DNA of 64,000 nucleotides from Sinomonas mesophila (GCF_001999765.1 NZ_MTIC01000003.1:124001-188000), one strand, 5' to 3'; positions 46,237-55,738 are shown, counted from the first letter of the stretch. Numbers and translations: made by a program. Notes: generated by a model not told the origin, from the sequence alone.

Positions 46237-46255
46237 GGGCCGCCCGGGCGGGCCC
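46237..46255. terminator. Short GC hairpin between convergent genes
   Basis: GGGCC and GGCCC arms enclose a CCCGGG core in the 26-bp gap between the unknown gene at 45618 and the gene ending at 46256. Small but in the right place for a bidirectional terminator. Confidence 0.4.
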
Positions 46256-47104
46256 CTAGGGCGCCTCGGCGAGCGTGATCGAGACGACGCCGTGGGGCGC
46301 CGTGGACTCGCCCCAGCCCTTGCCGCCGTCGCGCACCCACGAGTGGCCCGCGACGTCGACCTGGGTCACGGCGAGCTCCTTCGCGTTGGCGACCGCCCAC
46401 TGGGCGATCGACCACCCGAGCGTGCCCTCAGTAGGGATGCTCACCGTGCGGCCCGCGGTGCTCGCATCCATCGCGCCGTAGGCCAGAGTGAGCTCGGAAC
46501 GGAGCGCCTTGACGTCCCCCGCGGCCTCGGGCTTGCGGAGGGTGCACGTCAGGGCTGCCTCCGAATGTCCGCTCAGGGCTGAGGCGAACGCCCGGCTCAT
46601 GTCCTCGTGCTGGGCGTAGGCCTGGGGGAACGCCGAACGCTGGACCTTCTGGGCGGCGTCGGTGATCGACAGCCCTTCGTAGCCCTCCACCCCGATGAGG
46701 ACGTCGTAGAACGCATTCGTCGCGTACACCGGGTCCATGATCTCCGCCTCCGTGCCCCAGCCCTGGGAGGGCCGCTGCTGGAAGAGCCCGCGCGAGTCGG
46801 GGCCGGCACCGTCCCCGTAGGAGATGTTGCGGAGCTTGGACTCCTGCATGGCGGTCGCGAGGGCGATCGTCGCCGCCCGTGGGGGGAGGCCGCGGCGGAC
46901 GGCGATCGCCGTGACGAGCGAGGCGTTGGCCGCCTGGTCCGTCGCGAGGGACTGCCGGCCGTCGCCGAGCGGGGCCGTGCAGCCCTCGACGATGGGGGTC
47001 TCGCTGCGGTTCAGGACGACCGCTGCGATGTAGACGCCCACGGCCGCGAGGGCGACGGCGACGACGATGGTGAGGGCACGCCGCACTCTGCGGGCCAGGG
47101 CCAT
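46256..47104 (-). CDS. Exported lysozyme/transglycosylase-like protein
   Basis: A 282-residue protein with one N-terminal membrane helix after a basic start (RRALTIVVAVALAAVGVYIAAVVL), so it is exported or anchored facing outward. The segment TIALATAMQESKLRNISYGD...SRGLFQQRPSQGWGT resembles the catalytic-Glu region of lysozyme-fold transglycosylases (AMQES with the Glu, GLFQ after it). A second C-terminal region ends HSWVRDGGKGWGES. It probably remodels or binds peptidoglycan; activity is not proven. AGGAG lies 9 nt before ATG 47104. It follows dapD by 92 bp on the same strand. Confidence 0.72.
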   Translation of the reverse strand: MALARRVRRALTIVVAVALAAVGVYIAAVVLNRSETPIVEGCTAPLGDGRQSLATDQAANASLVTAIAVRRGLPPRAATIALATAMQESKLRNISYGDGAGPDSRGLFQQRPSQGWGTEAEIMDPVYATNAFYDVLIGVEGYEGLSITDAAQKVQRSAFPQAYAQHEDMSRAFASALSGHSEAALTCTLRKPEAAGDVKALRSELTLAYGAMDASTAGRTVSIPTEGTLGWSIAQWAVANAKELAVTQVDVAGHSWVRDGGKGWGESTAPHGVVSITLAEAP

Positions 47105-47196
47105 CGGTGATGCTCCTAGTGGTGGCTGAGGGACCGGCGGGGCGCCGGCTCCCCGCAGGGGCGCACCGGTCCGCAGCACGCCCACGCGGGGACGGG

Positions 47197-48219
47197 TCAG
47201 TTGGCGTGCAGGGCCTCGTTGAGCTCGACCGTCTGGCCGGCGCGGGCGAGCACCTCGACCTGGCCGGTCGTCGAGTTGCGGCGGAACAGGAGGTTCGGCT
47301 GGCCGGACAGCTCGACGGCCTTGACGACCTTCTCCGCGTCCTCGCCGAACGAGTCCTTGAACCCCGGGATCCGCACGCGGGTGCCGGCAGTGACATACAG
47401 GCCGGCCTCGACGACGGAGTCGTCCCCGATCGAGATGCCGACGCCCGAGTTGGCGCCGAGCAGGACGCGCTCGCCGAGCGTGATGCGCTCCTTGCCGCCG
47501 CCCGAGAGGGTGCCCATGATGGACGCGCCGCCGCCGACGTCGGTGCCGTCGCCCACGACGACGCCCGCGGAGATGCGGCCCTCGACCATCGAGGTGCCGA
47601 GCGTGCCGGCGTTGAAGTTCACGAAACCCTCGTGCATGACGGTCGTGCCCTCGGCGAGGTGGGCCCCGAGGCGCACCCGGTCGGCGTCGGCGATGCGCAC
47701 GCCCCCGGGGACGACGTAGTCGACCATGCGGGGGAACTTGTCGACGCCGTACACCGTGACGGCGCCGCGGCGGCGGAGCCGGGCCCGGGTCATCTCGAAG
47801 CCCGCGGGCAGGCACGGGCCGAAGTTCGTCCAGACGACGTTGGCGAGCTTGCCGAAGATGCCGTCGAGGTTGATCGAGTTGGGCGTGACGAGCCGGTGCG
47901 AGAGGAGGTGCAGGCGCAGGTAGGCGTCGGCCGTGTCGGCCGGGGGCTGGTCGAGGTCGATCTGGACGAAGACGACCTTCGTCTGCGTGCCGCGCTCGGC
48001 GTCGTCGCCGTTCTCCGCGGCGGCGACGAGCTCGGCCGGGGCGGCGTCGACGACGGCGTCGTCCGAGAGGTGCTCGGCGGCGGTGCCGAGCGCCGGGGCC
48101 GGGAACCACACGTCGAGGACGGTCGCCTCGCCGGAGGAGCCGTCCGTGGCCGGGGCCACGTGGATCGTGGCGAGGCCGAAGCCGTGGGCAGAGCGGGGTG
48201 CGGCAGGGGTCTCAGTCAT
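47197..48219 (-). CDS. dapD: 2,3,4,5-tetrahydropyridine-2,6-dicarboxylate N-succinyltransferase
   Basis: A 340-residue DapD of the actinobacterial class, acting in lysine/diaminopimelate synthesis with succinyl-CoA. An N-terminal alpha/beta domain is followed from about residue 160 by a left-handed beta-helix of hexapeptide repeats ([69 protein letters not shown]). ATG 48219 has TAGACT 7 nt upstream (48227-48232, complementary strand). It is divergent from dapE with only 51 bp between starts, so both genes share a compact control region. Confidence 0.95.
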   Translation of the reverse strand: MTETPAAPRSAHGFGLATIHVAPATDGSSGEATVLDVWFPAPALGTAAEHLSDDAVVDAAPAELVAAAENGDDAERGTQTKVVFVQIDLDQPPADTADAYLRLHLLSHRLVTPNSINLDGIFGKLANVVWTNFGPCLPAGFEMTRARLRRRGAVTVYGVDKFPRMVDYVVPGGVRIADADRVRLGAHLAEGTTVMHEGFVNFNAGTLGTSMVEGRISAGVVVGDGTDVGGGASIMGTLSGGGKERITLGERVLLGANSGVGISIGDDSVVEAGLYVTAGTRVRIPGFKDSFGEDAEKVVKAVELSGQPNLLFRRNSTTGQVEVLARAGQTVELNEALHAN

Positions 48220-48226
48220 GGTTCCC

Positions 48227-48263
48227 AGTCTATCGGCGGGGCTCGGGCCCACCGAACTAAGCT
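48227..48263. promoter_or_regulatory. Back-to-back leaderless promoters of dapD and dapE
   Basis: The dapD -10 (TAGACT read on the minus strand, 48227-48232) and the dapE -10 (TAAGCT, 48258-48263) each lie 7 nt before their start codons. The two -35 regions must overlap each other's -10, so firing of one promoter should interfere with the other. Confidence 0.65.
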
Positions 48264-48270
48264 GGTGGAC

Positions 48271-49506
48271 GTGACTGCCCCCACCACGCCCGCACCGATC
48301 CTGCTGGACCTCACTCAGGACGTCGCCCTGCTCACCGCCGCGATCCTCGACATTCCGAGCGTCTCGGGTGGCGAGAGGGCGCTCGCCGACGCCGTCGAGC
48401 ACGCGCTGCGCACGCAGACCACCCTCGCGGTCACCCGCGACGGCGACGCCGTCGTCGCCCGCTCCACGCTCGGCCGCGCCGAGCGCGTCATCCTCGCCGG
48501 GCACCTCGACACCGTGCCCCTCCCGACCACCGTGGGCGCGCGCGGCACCGTCCCGTCGTCGTGGGACGGCGTGCCGGGGGAGGGCGTCCTGTGGGGCCGC
48601 GGGGCGACGGACATGAAGAGCGGCGTCGCCGTCCAGCTCGCGCTCGCCGCGCGGCTCTTCCCCACCCGGCCTGTGGCCCTCGCGGCCGCGGCGGTGGGCG
48701 CGGTGACGGACGACGGCGGCGCCCCGCCGTCGGCGACCGCGGCCGCGGCGGCGACCGCGGCCGCGGCGGCGCCCGCCCCCTCGCCGGCGTGGGACGTTAC
48801 CTTCGTCTTCTACGACCACGAGGAGGTCGAGGCCGCCAAGAGCGGGCTCGGGCGGCTCGCGCGCAACCATCCCGGCCTGCTCGCTGGCGACTTCGCGATC
48901 CTGCTCGAGCCCACGGACGGCACGGTCGAGGGCGGGTGCAACGGCACGCTGCGGGTCGAGGCGCGGACCCTGGGGGAGGCGGCCCACTCGGCGCGGGCGT
49001 GGATGGGGTCCAACGCGATCCACGCCGCGGCGCCCATCCTCGCTCGCCTGGCCGCGTACGAGCCCGCGACCGTGACCGTCGACGGGCTCGACTACCGCGA
49101 GGGCCTCAACGCCGTGAAGATCTTCGGCGGGACCGCGGGCAACGTCATCCCCGACCGGTGCGTCGTCGAGATCAACTACCGCTTCGCCCCCGACAAGACG
49201 ATCGACCAGGCCGAGCAGCACGTGCGCGACGTGCTCGAGGGCTTCGACGTCGTGCGCACCGACGGGGCGTCCGGGGCCCGGCCGGGCCTCACCCACCCCG
49301 CGGCCGCGGCCTTCGTCGCCGCCGTCGGGCAGGAGCCCAAGCCCAAGTACGGCTGGACGGACGTCGCGCGGTTCTCGGAGCTCGGCGTCCCGGCCGTCAA
49401 CTTCGGCCCGGGCGATGCGCTCCTGGCCCACAAGGACGACGAGCGCGTCTCCGCCGCAGCGGTCCACGCCTGCCTCGCGGCGCTCGAGGCGTGGCTCGTC
49501 CCGTAG
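48271..49506 (+). CDS. dapE: Succinyl-diaminopimelate desuccinylase
   Basis: A 411-residue M20 metallopeptidase-family enzyme producing LL-diaminopimelate. Zinc ligands and catalytic residues are seen in [11 protein letters not shown] (His, Asp), [13 protein letters not shown] (Asp), [12 protein letters not shown] (the Glu pair), [18 protein letters not shown] and the final [16 protein letters not shown]. Compared with usual DapE there is an Ala/Pro-rich insertion at about residues 134-173, encoded partly by an 18-bp duplication. GTG 48271 is preferred over GTG 48265 because TAAGCT is 7 nt upstream. Confidence 0.94.
   Translation: MTAPTTPAPILLDLTQDVALLTAAILDIPSVSGGERALADAVEHALRTQTTLAVTRDGDAVVARSTLGRAERVILAGHLDTVPLPTTVGARGTVPSSWDGVPGEGVLWGRGATDMKSGVAVQLALAARLFPTRPVALAAAAVGAVTDDGGAPPSATAAAAATAAAAAPAPSPAWDVTFVFYDHEEVEAAKSGLGRLARNHPGLLAGDFAILLEPTDGTVEGGCNGTLRVEARTLGEAAHSARAWMGSNAIHAAAPILARLAAYEPATVTVDGLDYREGLNAVKIFGGTAGNVIPDRCVVEINYRFAPDKTIDQAEQHVRDVLEGFDVVRTDGASGARPGLTHPAAAAFVAAVGQEPKPKYGWTDVARFSELGVPAVNFGPGDALLAHKDDERVSAAAVHACLAALEAWLVP
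48733..48768 (+). repeat. 18-bp tandem duplication inside dapE
   Basis: GCGACCGCGGCCGCGGCG occurs twice in direct succession, encoding A-T-A-A-A-A twice in the low-complexity insertion of DapE. The frame is kept. Confidence 0.85.
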
Positions 49507-49513
49507 CGACGAT

Positions 49514-49571
49514 GCCCCCTCGACGCCGAAGGTCACCTCCCGGGGGAGGTGACCTTCGGCGTCGAGGGGGC
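49514..49571. terminator. Long perfect hairpin between dapE and the glutamate-type ABC operon
   Basis: A 28-bp perfect inverted repeat (49514-49541 and 49544-49571) with only two bases between the arms. It begins 8 bp after the dapE stop and ends 18 bp before the convergent gene's stop. No T tract on either side. It is far longer than a typical intrinsic terminator stem and should act in both directions. Confidence 0.8.
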
Positions 49572-49588
49572 CGGTGCCAGGGCTTCGG

Positions 49589-50443
49589 CTAAGCGCCCTT
49601 CTCCTCGCCAGTCTCGGCCGGGACACCCGCGGCGGGGACGTGCACCACGCCGCCTGCGGCCTTCTTGGACCCGCGTCGCTCGATCCAGATCGCGAGGCGC
49701 GAGACGCTGACGTTGATCGCGATGTAGATCGCCGCGGCCACGAAGAACACCGGGAAGAGGAAGTCAGGGCCGAGGAAGTCGGCCATGATCTGCACCTTCC
49801 GCAGCAGCTCCTCGTAGGCCACGATGTAGCCGAGCGAGGTGTCCTTGAGCAGCACCACGAGCTGGGCCACGAGCGAGGGCAGCATGCGCCGGATCGCCTG
49901 CGGCAGCTCGATGGCCATGCGCGACTGGAAGCTCGTCAGGCCGATCGCGAGGCCCGCCTCCCGCTGGCCCTTGGGCAGCGACTGGATGCCGGCGCGGATG
50001 ATCTCGGCGAAGATCGCCGAGTTGTAGAGCACGAGGCCGACGACGACGGCGGTGAAGGTGTTCGTGGCGAAGACGAGCAGCACGAACAGCATCATCAGGA
50101 CCACGGGCATGCCGCGCAGGAACTCGAGCACCACCTGGGTGGGGATCCGGATCGCCGGGACCGCGGAGATGCGCAGGAGCGACAAGGCGAGGCCGAGGGG
50201 GAACGCGATGGCGGCCGCGACGGCGGCGGCGCTCAGCGTGGCCCCCAGACCCTGGGCGAGGAGGCTCCAGACGTCGGGGATCGCGAAGACCTCCCACCGC
50301 TCGCCCTCGAAGATGCCTTGCTGGGCGAGGGTCCACACGGCCCACCCGAGCACCGCGGCGATGAGGACGATCCCGATGGCGGACCCGGTGAGCGAGACGC
50401 GGCGGGCCTTCGGGCCGGGGACGTCGTAGAGGACGCTGGTCAT
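49589..50443 (-). CDS. gluD: Glutamate-type ABC transporter permease 2
   Basis: A 284-residue HisM/GluD-type permease. A first helix ([17 protein letters not shown]) is followed by an extracytoplasmic loop. The core has [21 protein letters not shown], the EAA-like loop [41 protein letters not shown] and [15 protein letters not shown]. The last 30 residues are a hydrophilic Ala/Gly/Glu tail. Its ATG overlaps the upstream permease stop by 4 bp. The set is ordered A, B, C, D as in the corynebacterial gluABCD glutamate importer; glutamate specificity is inferred. Confidence 0.85.
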   Translation of the reverse strand: MTSVLYDVPGPKARRVSLTGSAIGIVLIAAVLGWAVWTLAQQGIFEGERWEVFAIPDVWSLLAQGLGATLSAAAVAAAIAFPLGLALSLLRISAVPAIRIPTQVVLEFLRGMPVVLMMLFVLLVFATNTFTAVVVGLVLYNSAIFAEIIRAGIQSLPKGQREAGLAIGLTSFQSRMAIELPQAIRRMLPSLVAQLVVLLKDTSLGYIVAYEELLRKVQIMADFLGPDFLFPVFFVAAAIYIAINVSVSRLAIWIERRGSKKAAGGVVHVPAAGVPAETGEEKGA

Positions 50444-51090
50444 CGGGCGATCGCCACCTTCTTCTCGACGCGGTGGGCCAGGATGCCCAGGGGGACAGTC
50501 ATGAGCAGGTAGAACACGGCCGTTCCTGCGAGGACCTGCATGACGGCGTCGCCGTGGTCGTTGGCGAGCTGCCGCGCGTGGCCGAAGAGCTCGAGCACGA
50601 AGAACGCACCGGCGACCGAGGAGTTCTTCACGAGCGCGATGAGGATGTTGATCAGCGGCGGGACGACGGTGCGCAGCGCCTGGGGCAGGACGACGAGGTT
50701 CAGGACCTGCCCGAAGGTCAGGCCGATGCTCCGGGCGGCCTCGGCCTGGCCCACGGGGACGCTGTTCACGCCCGAGCGCACGGCCTCGGCGACGAACGCC
50801 GACGTGTAGCCGGAGAGCGCGATGATCGCCGCGACCTCGAACTGGTCGAAGCGGACGCCGAGGCGGGGCAGCACGATCGCGCAGAAGAAGAAGACGATGG
50901 TCAGCGGCGTGTTCCTGGCGATCTCGACGAACGCCATGCTGAAGCCGCGCAGAGCCTTGACGGGGGAGACGCGCATCGCGGCCAGGATGGTGCCGGTCAC
51001 GAGGGCGATGATGCCCGAGACGGCGGCGAGGAAGAGGGTGCGGAGGAAGCCGTCCCAGTAGATCGGGAGGCTCTCGATGATCACGTCCAT
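50440..51090 (-). CDS. gluC: Glutamate-type ABC transporter permease 1
   Basis: A 216-residue polar-amino-acid permease with about five helices. It has FVEIARNTPLTIVFFFCAIVLP (the conserved RNTPL), FVAEAVRSGVNSVPVGQAEAARSIGLTFGQVLNLVVLPQALRTVVPPL as the EAA loop, and ALVKNSSVAGAFFVLELF. It forms the membrane channel with the next gene product. It lies about 95 bp downstream of the binding-protein gene, separated by a hairpin that may lower its expression. AAGGAAG precedes ATG 51090. Confidence 0.87.
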   Translation of the reverse strand: MDVIIESLPIYWDGFLRTLFLAAVSGIIALVTGTILAAMRVSPVKALRGFSMAFVEIARNTPLTIVFFFCAIVLPRLGVRFDQFEVAAIIALSGYTSAFVAEAVRSGVNSVPVGQAEAARSIGLTFGQVLNLVVLPQALRTVVPPLINILIALVKNSSVAGAFFVLELFGHARQLANDHGDAVMQVLAGTAVFYLLMTVPLGILAHRVEKKVAIAR

Positions 51091-51120
51091 GGGCTTCCTT
51101 GGTCGGGTCGTAGAACCGCA

Positions 51121-51161
51121 ACGCCCGCCGCTGCCGGTCGGGACCGGCGCGCAGCGGGCGT
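51121..51161 (-). terminator. Intercistronic hairpin between gluB and gluC
   Basis: Read on the minus strand, ACGCCCGC and GCGGGCGT arms enclose an inner stem (CCGGTC / GACCGG with a short loop), with small bulges between. It directly follows the binding-protein gene, as in both peptide operons of this window, and probably sets the binding-protein to permease ratio. Confidence 0.6.
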
Positions 51162-51186
51162 CGGGTTCAGGCGGATGGACGCTGAA

Positions 51187-52062
51187 TCAGTAGCGGTCGA
51201 TCTTGGGGAGCTCCGGGACGGTCTTGATGACCTTGCCCGCGGTGCCCTCCCACGCCTTCTTGTACGTGCCGTCCAGCTCGAAGGCCTCGAGCTGGTCGTT
51301 GATCCAGTTGCGGAAGGTCGTGTCGCCCTTCTTGAGGCCGATGCCGTACGGCTCCTTCGTGAAGGTCTCCTCGCTCGCGAGCTTGAAGGCGTCCGGCTCC
51401 TTGTCCACGAAGCCGGCGAGGATGACGTTGTCCGTCGTGATGGCCTCGACCTGCTTGTTGCGGAGCGGCTCGAGGCATGCGGAGTAGGTCGCCGCCGGGA
51501 CGAGCTCGGCGCCGTACTGCTCCACGATGGTCTTCGCCGGGGTCGAGCCCGTGACGGAGCAGACCTTCTTGCCCGTGACGTCCTCGGGCTTGGTGATCGT
51601 CGTGTTGTCCTTGTTCACCATGAGGGCCTGGCCGGCCTCGTAGTACGGGCCCGCGAAGTCGACCTTCTGCTTGCGCGCGTCGTTGATCGTGTAGGTTGCG
51701 ACGACGATGTCGACCCGGCTCTGCTCGATGAACGCCTCGCGGTTCGCCGAAACGGTCTCGACCCACTCGATCTTGTCGGCGGAGATGCCGAGCTTGGCGG
51801 CGATGGCCTTGCCGATCTCGACGTCGAAGCCGACGGGCTTGCCGTCGAGGCCCTTCTGGCCGAACAGCGGCTGGTCGAACTTCGTGCCGATCTTGATGGT
51901 GCCCGCCTTGGCCAGCGTGTCCATGGTGCTGCCGGCCGCGAAGGTCGGACTCGCCACGGGGGAGGCGGTCCCGCCGCCTCCCCCGCCGCAGGCGGACAGG
52001 GCGAGGGCGAGCGCCGCGGTGGCGGCGGCCAGCACAGCCTTCTTGGTGCCGAAGAGTGCCAT
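51187..52062 (-). CDS. gluB: Glutamate-type ABC transporter binding lipoprotein
   Basis: A 291-residue lipoprotein with lipobox LSAC (Cys25), a Gly-rich linker and a family-3 amino-acid-binding domain (GTIKIGTKFDQPLFGQKGLDGKPVGFDVEIGKAIAAKLG, IVVATYTINDARKQKVDFAGPYYEAGQALMV). Glutamate-type binders have this arrangement, including a cysteine pair in the closed lobe (KKVCSV and YSACLEPL). ATG 52062 is preferred over ATG 52071 because AAAGGA is then 8 nt away rather than adjacent. It delivers ligand to GluC/GluD. Confidence 0.88.
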   Translation of the reverse strand: MALFGTKKAVLAAATAALALALSACGGGGGGTASPVASPTFAAGSTMDTLAKAGTIKIGTKFDQPLFGQKGLDGKPVGFDVEIGKAIAAKLGISADKIEWVETVSANREAFIEQSRVDIVVATYTINDARKQKVDFAGPYYEAGQALMVNKDNTTITKPEDVTGKKVCSVTGSTPAKTIVEQYGAELVPAATYSACLEPLRNKQVEAITTDNVILAGFVDKEPDAFKLASEETFTKEPYGIGLKKGDTTFRNWINDQLEAFELDGTYKKAWEGTAGKVIKTVPELPKIDRY

Positions 52063-52127
52063 TTCCAGCATTCCTTTCTTCTCGGGCCGGTCGGCCCAGG
52101 TGCGAGCGAGGTGATGCAGTCCGAGGG

Positions 52128-52883
52128 TCAGTGGGTGAGCAGCTTGGACAGGAAGTCCTTCGCGCGGTGGCTCTGGGGGTTCGTGAAGAACTGCTCCGGC
52201 GTGGCCTGCTCGACGATCTGCCCGTCGGCCATGAAGACGACGCGGTCCGCGGCCTTGCGCGCGAAGCCCATCTCGTGGGTCACGACGATCATCGTCATGC
52301 CCTCCTTGGCGAGCTGGACCATGACGTCGAGGACCTCGTTGATCATCTCGGGGTCGAGCGCCGAGGTCGGCTCGTCGAAGAGCATGACCTTGGGCTTCAT
52401 CGCGAGCGCGCGGGCGATCGCGACGCGCTGCTGCTGTCCGCCCGAGAGCTGGGCGGGGAGCTTGGGCGCCTGCTGGGCGACGCCGACGCGTTCGAGCAGC
52501 GCCATGGCCTCCTTCTCGGCGGTGGCCTTGGAAACGCCCTTGACCTTGATCGGTCCGAGCGTGATGTTCTCGAGGATCGTCTTGTGGGCGAACAGGTTGA
52601 ACGACTGGAACACCATGCCGACGTCGGCGCGGAGGTGCGCGAGCTCCTTGCCCTCCTCAGGAAGCTTCTTGCCGTCGATGTAGATTGCCCCGCCCTCGAT
52701 GGTCTCGAGGCGGTTGATCGCGCGGCAGAGGGTGGACTTCCCGGACCCGGAGGGACCGATGACCACCACCACCTCGCCCTTGGAGACCTCCATATTGATG
52801 TCCTTGAGGACGTGGAGCTGGCCGTAGTGTTTGTTCACGTCCTTGACAGAGACGAGCGCGGCGGAGTTGGCGGCGGTAGTCAT
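52128..52883 (-). CDS. gluA: Glutamate-type ABC transporter ATPase
   Basis: A 251-residue polar-amino-acid ABC ATPase. It has Walker [20 protein letters not shown]-loop [19 protein letters not shown], signature [15 protein letters not shown], Walker [14 protein letters not shown] and the H-loop [18 protein letters not shown]. This is the energy subunit and first gene of the operon. ATG 52883 has TACATT 6 nt upstream (52890-52895, complementary strand), so the operon probably starts leaderless. It is divergent from the LOG-family gene, with 91 bp between starts. Confidence 0.92.
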   Translation of the reverse strand: MTTAANSAALVSVKDVNKHYGQLHVLKDINMEVSKGEVVVVIGPSGSGKSTLCRAINRLETIEGGAIYIDGKKLPEEGKELAHLRADVGMVFQSFNLFAHKTILENITLGPIKVKGVSKATAEKEAMALLERVGVAQQAPKLPAQLSGGQQQRVAIARALAMKPKVMLFDEPTSALDPEMINEVLDVMVQLAKEGMTMIVVTHEMGFARKAADRVVFMADGQIVEQATPEQFFTNPQSHRAKDFLSKLLTH

Positions 52884-52974
52884 AGGGCAAATGTAACGGA
52901 CATAGTCCCGGGCGGCCCCGAACGGGACACACCGAACAGCAATCGTGATTGAAGCGAGACTAGCCTTGGGTTTT

Positions 52975-53835
52975 ATGAGCACCGATTCCGCGCCAGACAA
53001 CGCACCGGACCCCCAGCGGGCGCATGTGCCCTCGCGCCGCAAGGGCCCGCTCGAGCTGCGCCGCCGCCAGACCCAGCAGGGCACCGCAGACCAGCACCTC
53101 CTGGACACCCATGGCGCGGGGCGGTTCGTCCACACCGATCCGTGGCGGGTCATGCGCATCCAGAGCGAGTTCGTCGAGGGCTTCGGGGCGCTCGCCGAGC
53201 TCGGGCCCGCCGTGAGCGTCTTCGGCTCGGCGCGGACGGCGCCTGGGAGCGGCTACTACGAGACGGCCGTGGAGATCGGCAGGCTCCTCGCGCAGTCCGG
53301 CGTCGCCGTCATCACGGGCGGCGGTCCCGGCTCGATGGAGGCCGCCAACCGCGGCGCCGTTGAGGGCTCCGGAACGTCGGTCGGCCTGGGCATCGAGCTC
53401 CCGTTCGAGACGGGACTGAATCCGTGGGTCGACCTCGGCATCAACTTCCGCTACTTCTTCGCGCGCAAGACCATGTTCGTCAAGTACGCGCACGGCTTCG
53501 TCGTCCTGCCCGGCGGCCTCGGGACCCTCGACGAGCTCTTCGAGGCCATGGTGCTCGTCCAGACCGGCAAGGTGACGTCCTTCCCGATCGTCCTCGTGGG
53601 CAGCGAGTTCTGGGGCCCGCTGCTGGACTGGCTGCGCGGCACCCTCGTGGCCAACGGCATGATCTCACCCTCGGACATGGACCTCATCCAGGTCGCGGAC
53701 ACCCCCGACGAGGCCGTCCGTCTCGTCCTGGCCGGGTTCGGCGACGACGAGCGCCGTGGCGGCATGTTCGGCAGCGCCGAGGAGGAAGAGTGGGTCGAGG
53801 CCGCGCCGGATCCCGAGGAAGCGGAGGAGGCGTGA
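52975..53835 (+). CDS. LOG-family protein (TIGR00730; Rossmann fold nucleotide-binding)
   Basis: A 286-residue protein of the LOG (cytokinin-activating/AMP phosphoribohydrolase) family. The core is [37 protein letters not shown] and the hallmark [12 protein letters not shown] with catalytic Glu. Members remove ribose-5-phosphate from nucleoside monophosphates. A charged N-terminus of about 60 residues and an acidic tail ([17 protein letters not shown]) extend the core. ATG 52975 has TAGCCT 8 nt upstream. The next two genes overlap it in a chain of 4-bp overlaps, so they form an operon. Confidence 0.9.
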   Translation: MSTDSAPDNAPDPQRAHVPSRRKGPLELRRRQTQQGTADQHLLDTHGAGRFVHTDPWRVMRIQSEFVEGFGALAELGPAVSVFGSARTAPGSGYYETAVEIGRLLAQSGVAVITGGGPGSMEAANRGAVEGSGTSVGLGIELPFETGLNPWVDLGINFRYFFARKTMFVKYAHGFVVLPGGLGTLDELFEAMVLVQTGKVTSFPIVLVGSEFWGPLLDWLRGTLVANGMISPSDMDLIQVADTPDEAVRLVLAGFGDDERRGGMFGSAEEEEWVEAAPDPEEAEEA

Positions 53836-54182
53836 GCTTCTTCCTCGTCTTCCTCGCCATGGTGCTCGCCGCAGGGCTCGTGTGGTTCGCGGCCGGCGTC
53901 GTGCGCGGGCGCCGCGCGCTCGACGGTGAGCCCGCCGACGGCTTCGACGAGCCGCCGGCGCAGCTGCCGCCCGTGCTGCTGCCCGAGCATCCGACGCCGG
54001 ACGACGTGGACCGCGTGCGCTTCTCCCTCGCCTTCCGCGGCTACCGCATGGACCAGGTGGACCAGGTCCTCGAGACGCTGCGCGACAGGATCGGCGTCCA
54101 GGCCGCGCTCATCGAGGCGCTCACCGCGCAGATGCGGGAGCGCCGGGCCGAGGACGCCGCCGACAGCCCGACGGACGCGTGA
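53832..54182 (+). CDS. DivIVA-domain membrane protein
   Basis: A 116-residue protein. One N-terminal membrane helix (FFLVFLAMVLAAGLVWFAAGVV) is followed by a Pro-rich linker and a short DivIVA-like segment (VRFSLAFRGYRMDQVDQVLETLRDRIGVQAALIEALTAQM) that would form a coiled coil. DivIVA-type modules guide polar growth and septation in actinobacteria. The GTG start overlaps the LOG gene's stop by 4 bp, and its own stop overlaps the next gene by 4 bp. Family similarity is clear; the specific role is inferred. Confidence 0.8.
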   Translation: MSFFLVFLAMVLAAGLVWFAAGVVRGRRALDGEPADGFDEPPAQLPPVLLPEHPTPDDVDRVRFSLAFRGYRMDQVDQVLETLRDRIGVQAALIEALTAQMRERRAEDAADSPTDA

Positions 54183-55417
54183 GCGCGGGCAGGGCTCCCG
54201 CGCCGTATGCCGTCCATGCGGCCCTCGGGGCGTCCGCGCGCCGGATCGGCGAGTGGGTCGCCGCACGGCCGTGGTGGCTCCAGGCCGCGCTCGTGTACGC
54301 GGCGTCCCGCGCCGTGGGCCTCGCGGTCTTCGCCGCGGCCGCCTACCACCAGGGGGTCAACCCCTGGTACAGCCCCCAGCCTGACTACGCCCGCTTCGTG
54401 CAGATCTGGGACGCCGAATGGTACGGCCGGATCATCCGGGACGGCTATCCCGCCCAGCTCCCGCGCTCCGCGGACGGCACCGTCCAGGAGAACGCGTGGG
54501 CGTTCTACCCGGTCTTCCCGCTGCTCGTGAAGGGGCTCGCGGCGGCGAGCGGCCTGCCGTGGCAGGCCGTCGCCCAGGCGGTGGCGCTGCTCGCCGGCCT
54601 CGGCGCGTGCCTCGTCGCCTATCGGCTGTTCCGGACGGCGGCCGGGCATGAGACGGCTCTGTGGGGCGTCGCCTTCGTTGCGTTCTTCCCCGTCTCCGCC
54701 ATCCTGCAGGTCCCGTACGCCGAGTCGCTCGGGCTGCTCCTGCTCGCGTGGGCCCTGCTCTGGACCGTCGAGCGCCGGTACGTCGCGGCGATGCCCGTCG
54801 TCGTCGTCATGAGCCTCACCCGGCCCATCGGCATCCCCATGGCGCTGGCGCTCGCGGCCCTCCTCGCGGTGCGCTGGTGGCGCCGCCGGGAGGCGGGCAC
54901 GACGGCGGGCGAACTCGTGCGCCTGGCCGCGCTCGCCGTCGTGAGCGGCGCCTCCGCCCTCGCGTGGCCGGCCATCGCGTGGGCCGGGACCGGGGAGATG
55001 ACCGCGTACACCCAGACCGAGACGGTCTGGCGCGGGGGCCCGCTCGAGCTGTTCGTCCCGTGGATCGACATGGGGAGGTTCCTCTTCGGCCCCGTGGCCG
55101 GCGGCCTCGCGCCGGTCGCCCTCGTGACCGTCGCGGCGCTCGCCCTCACGAGCACGGCCGTGCGCCGGACTGGCCTCGAGCTGCAGCTCTGGTGCGCGGC
55201 GTACGTCTTCTACCTGCTCGCCGTCCTGCACCCCCAGACGAGCACGTTCCGGATGATGCTCCCGCTCTTCCCGCTCGCGCTCGCCGCCGCGGGGGTCTCG
55301 CGCTCGCGCGCGTTCCGGTGGTCGGCGCTCGGCTTCTTCGTCCTGCTTGAGATCGTGTGGGTCCACTGGCTGTGGGTGTGGACGCCGCTCCCCGGGGGCG
55401 GCGACTGGCCCCCGTGA
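54179..55417 (+). CDS. PIG-V-like integral membrane mannosyltransferase
   Basis: A 412-residue polytopic protein with about 10 membrane helices. The first large loop has VQIWDAEWYGRIIRDGYP, where the Asp fits the metal/donor site of GT-C glycosyltransferases, followed by WAFYPVFPLLVKGL. This matches PIG-V/mannosyltransferase-like proteins that use polyprenyl-phosphate mannose at the outer face of the membrane. The GTG start overlaps the DivIVA-like gene. The context with a growth-related gene suggests envelope glycan or protein mannosylation; the acceptor is unknown. Confidence 0.8.
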   Translation: MSAGRAPAPYAVHAALGASARRIGEWVAARPWWLQAALVYAASRAVGLAVFAAAAYHQGVNPWYSPQPDYARFVQIWDAEWYGRIIRDGYPAQLPRSADGTVQENAWAFYPVFPLLVKGLAAASGLPWQAVAQAVALLAGLGACLVAYRLFRTAAGHETALWGVAFVAFFPVSAILQVPYAESLGLLLLAWALLWTVERRYVAAMPVVVVMSLTRPIGIPMALALAALLAVRWWRRREAGTTAGELVRLAALAVVSGASALAWPAIAWAGTGEMTAYTQTETVWRGGPLELFVPWIDMGRFLFGPVAGGLAPVALVTVAALALTSTAVRRTGLELQLWCAAYVFYLLAVLHPQTSTFRMMLPLFPLALAAAGVSRSRAFRWSALGFFVLLEIVWVHWLWVWTPLPGGGDWPP

Positions 55418-55517
55418 CCGGCACGCGCGTACCGGTCCTTGCCTACCGCAAGGTATGCCGGCTGGTAATGTTGTCAGCAGCACACAGTGCCTGCGACCGA
55501 CTGGAGGGGAAGAGCAC

Positions 55518-55685
55518 ATGGCAGCCATGAAACCGCGAACCGGTGATGGGCCGATGGAGGTCACCAAGGAGGGCCGCAGCCTGATCATGCGCGTGCCGCT
55601 CGAGGGAGGCGGCCGCCTGGTCGTCGAGCTCAACGCCGAGGAGGCCGCCGAGCTCAAGGAATGCCTCGTCGGGGTCACCGAGTAG
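55518..55685 (+). CDS. DUF3117 small conserved actinobacterial protein
   Basis: A 55-residue protein, MAAMKPRTGDGPMEVTKEGR...MRVPLEGGGRLVVELNAEEAAELKECL. This is the full length of the DUF3117 family, which is almost restricted to actinobacteria and is usually encoded close to sigE and mrp. Function unknown. GAGGGGAAG provides the ribosome site, and TAATGT at 55466-55471 is a likely -10. A strong terminator follows, so it is a single-gene unit. Confidence 0.92.
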   Translation: MAAMKPRTGDGPMEVTKEGRSLIMRVPLEGGGRLVVELNAEEAAELKECLVGVTE

Positions 55686-55702
55686 CCGCCGCAGGCCTCG
55701 CC

Positions 55703-55738
55703 AGAGAGGGCCGATCCCGGAAGGGACCGGCCCTCTCT
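55703..55738. terminator. Terminator after DUF3117 gene
   Basis: Sixteen-base arms (55703-55718 and 55723-55738, one mismatch) around a 4-nt loop. It lies between the DUF3117 gene and the convergent methyltransferase gene and should work both ways. Confidence 0.85.
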
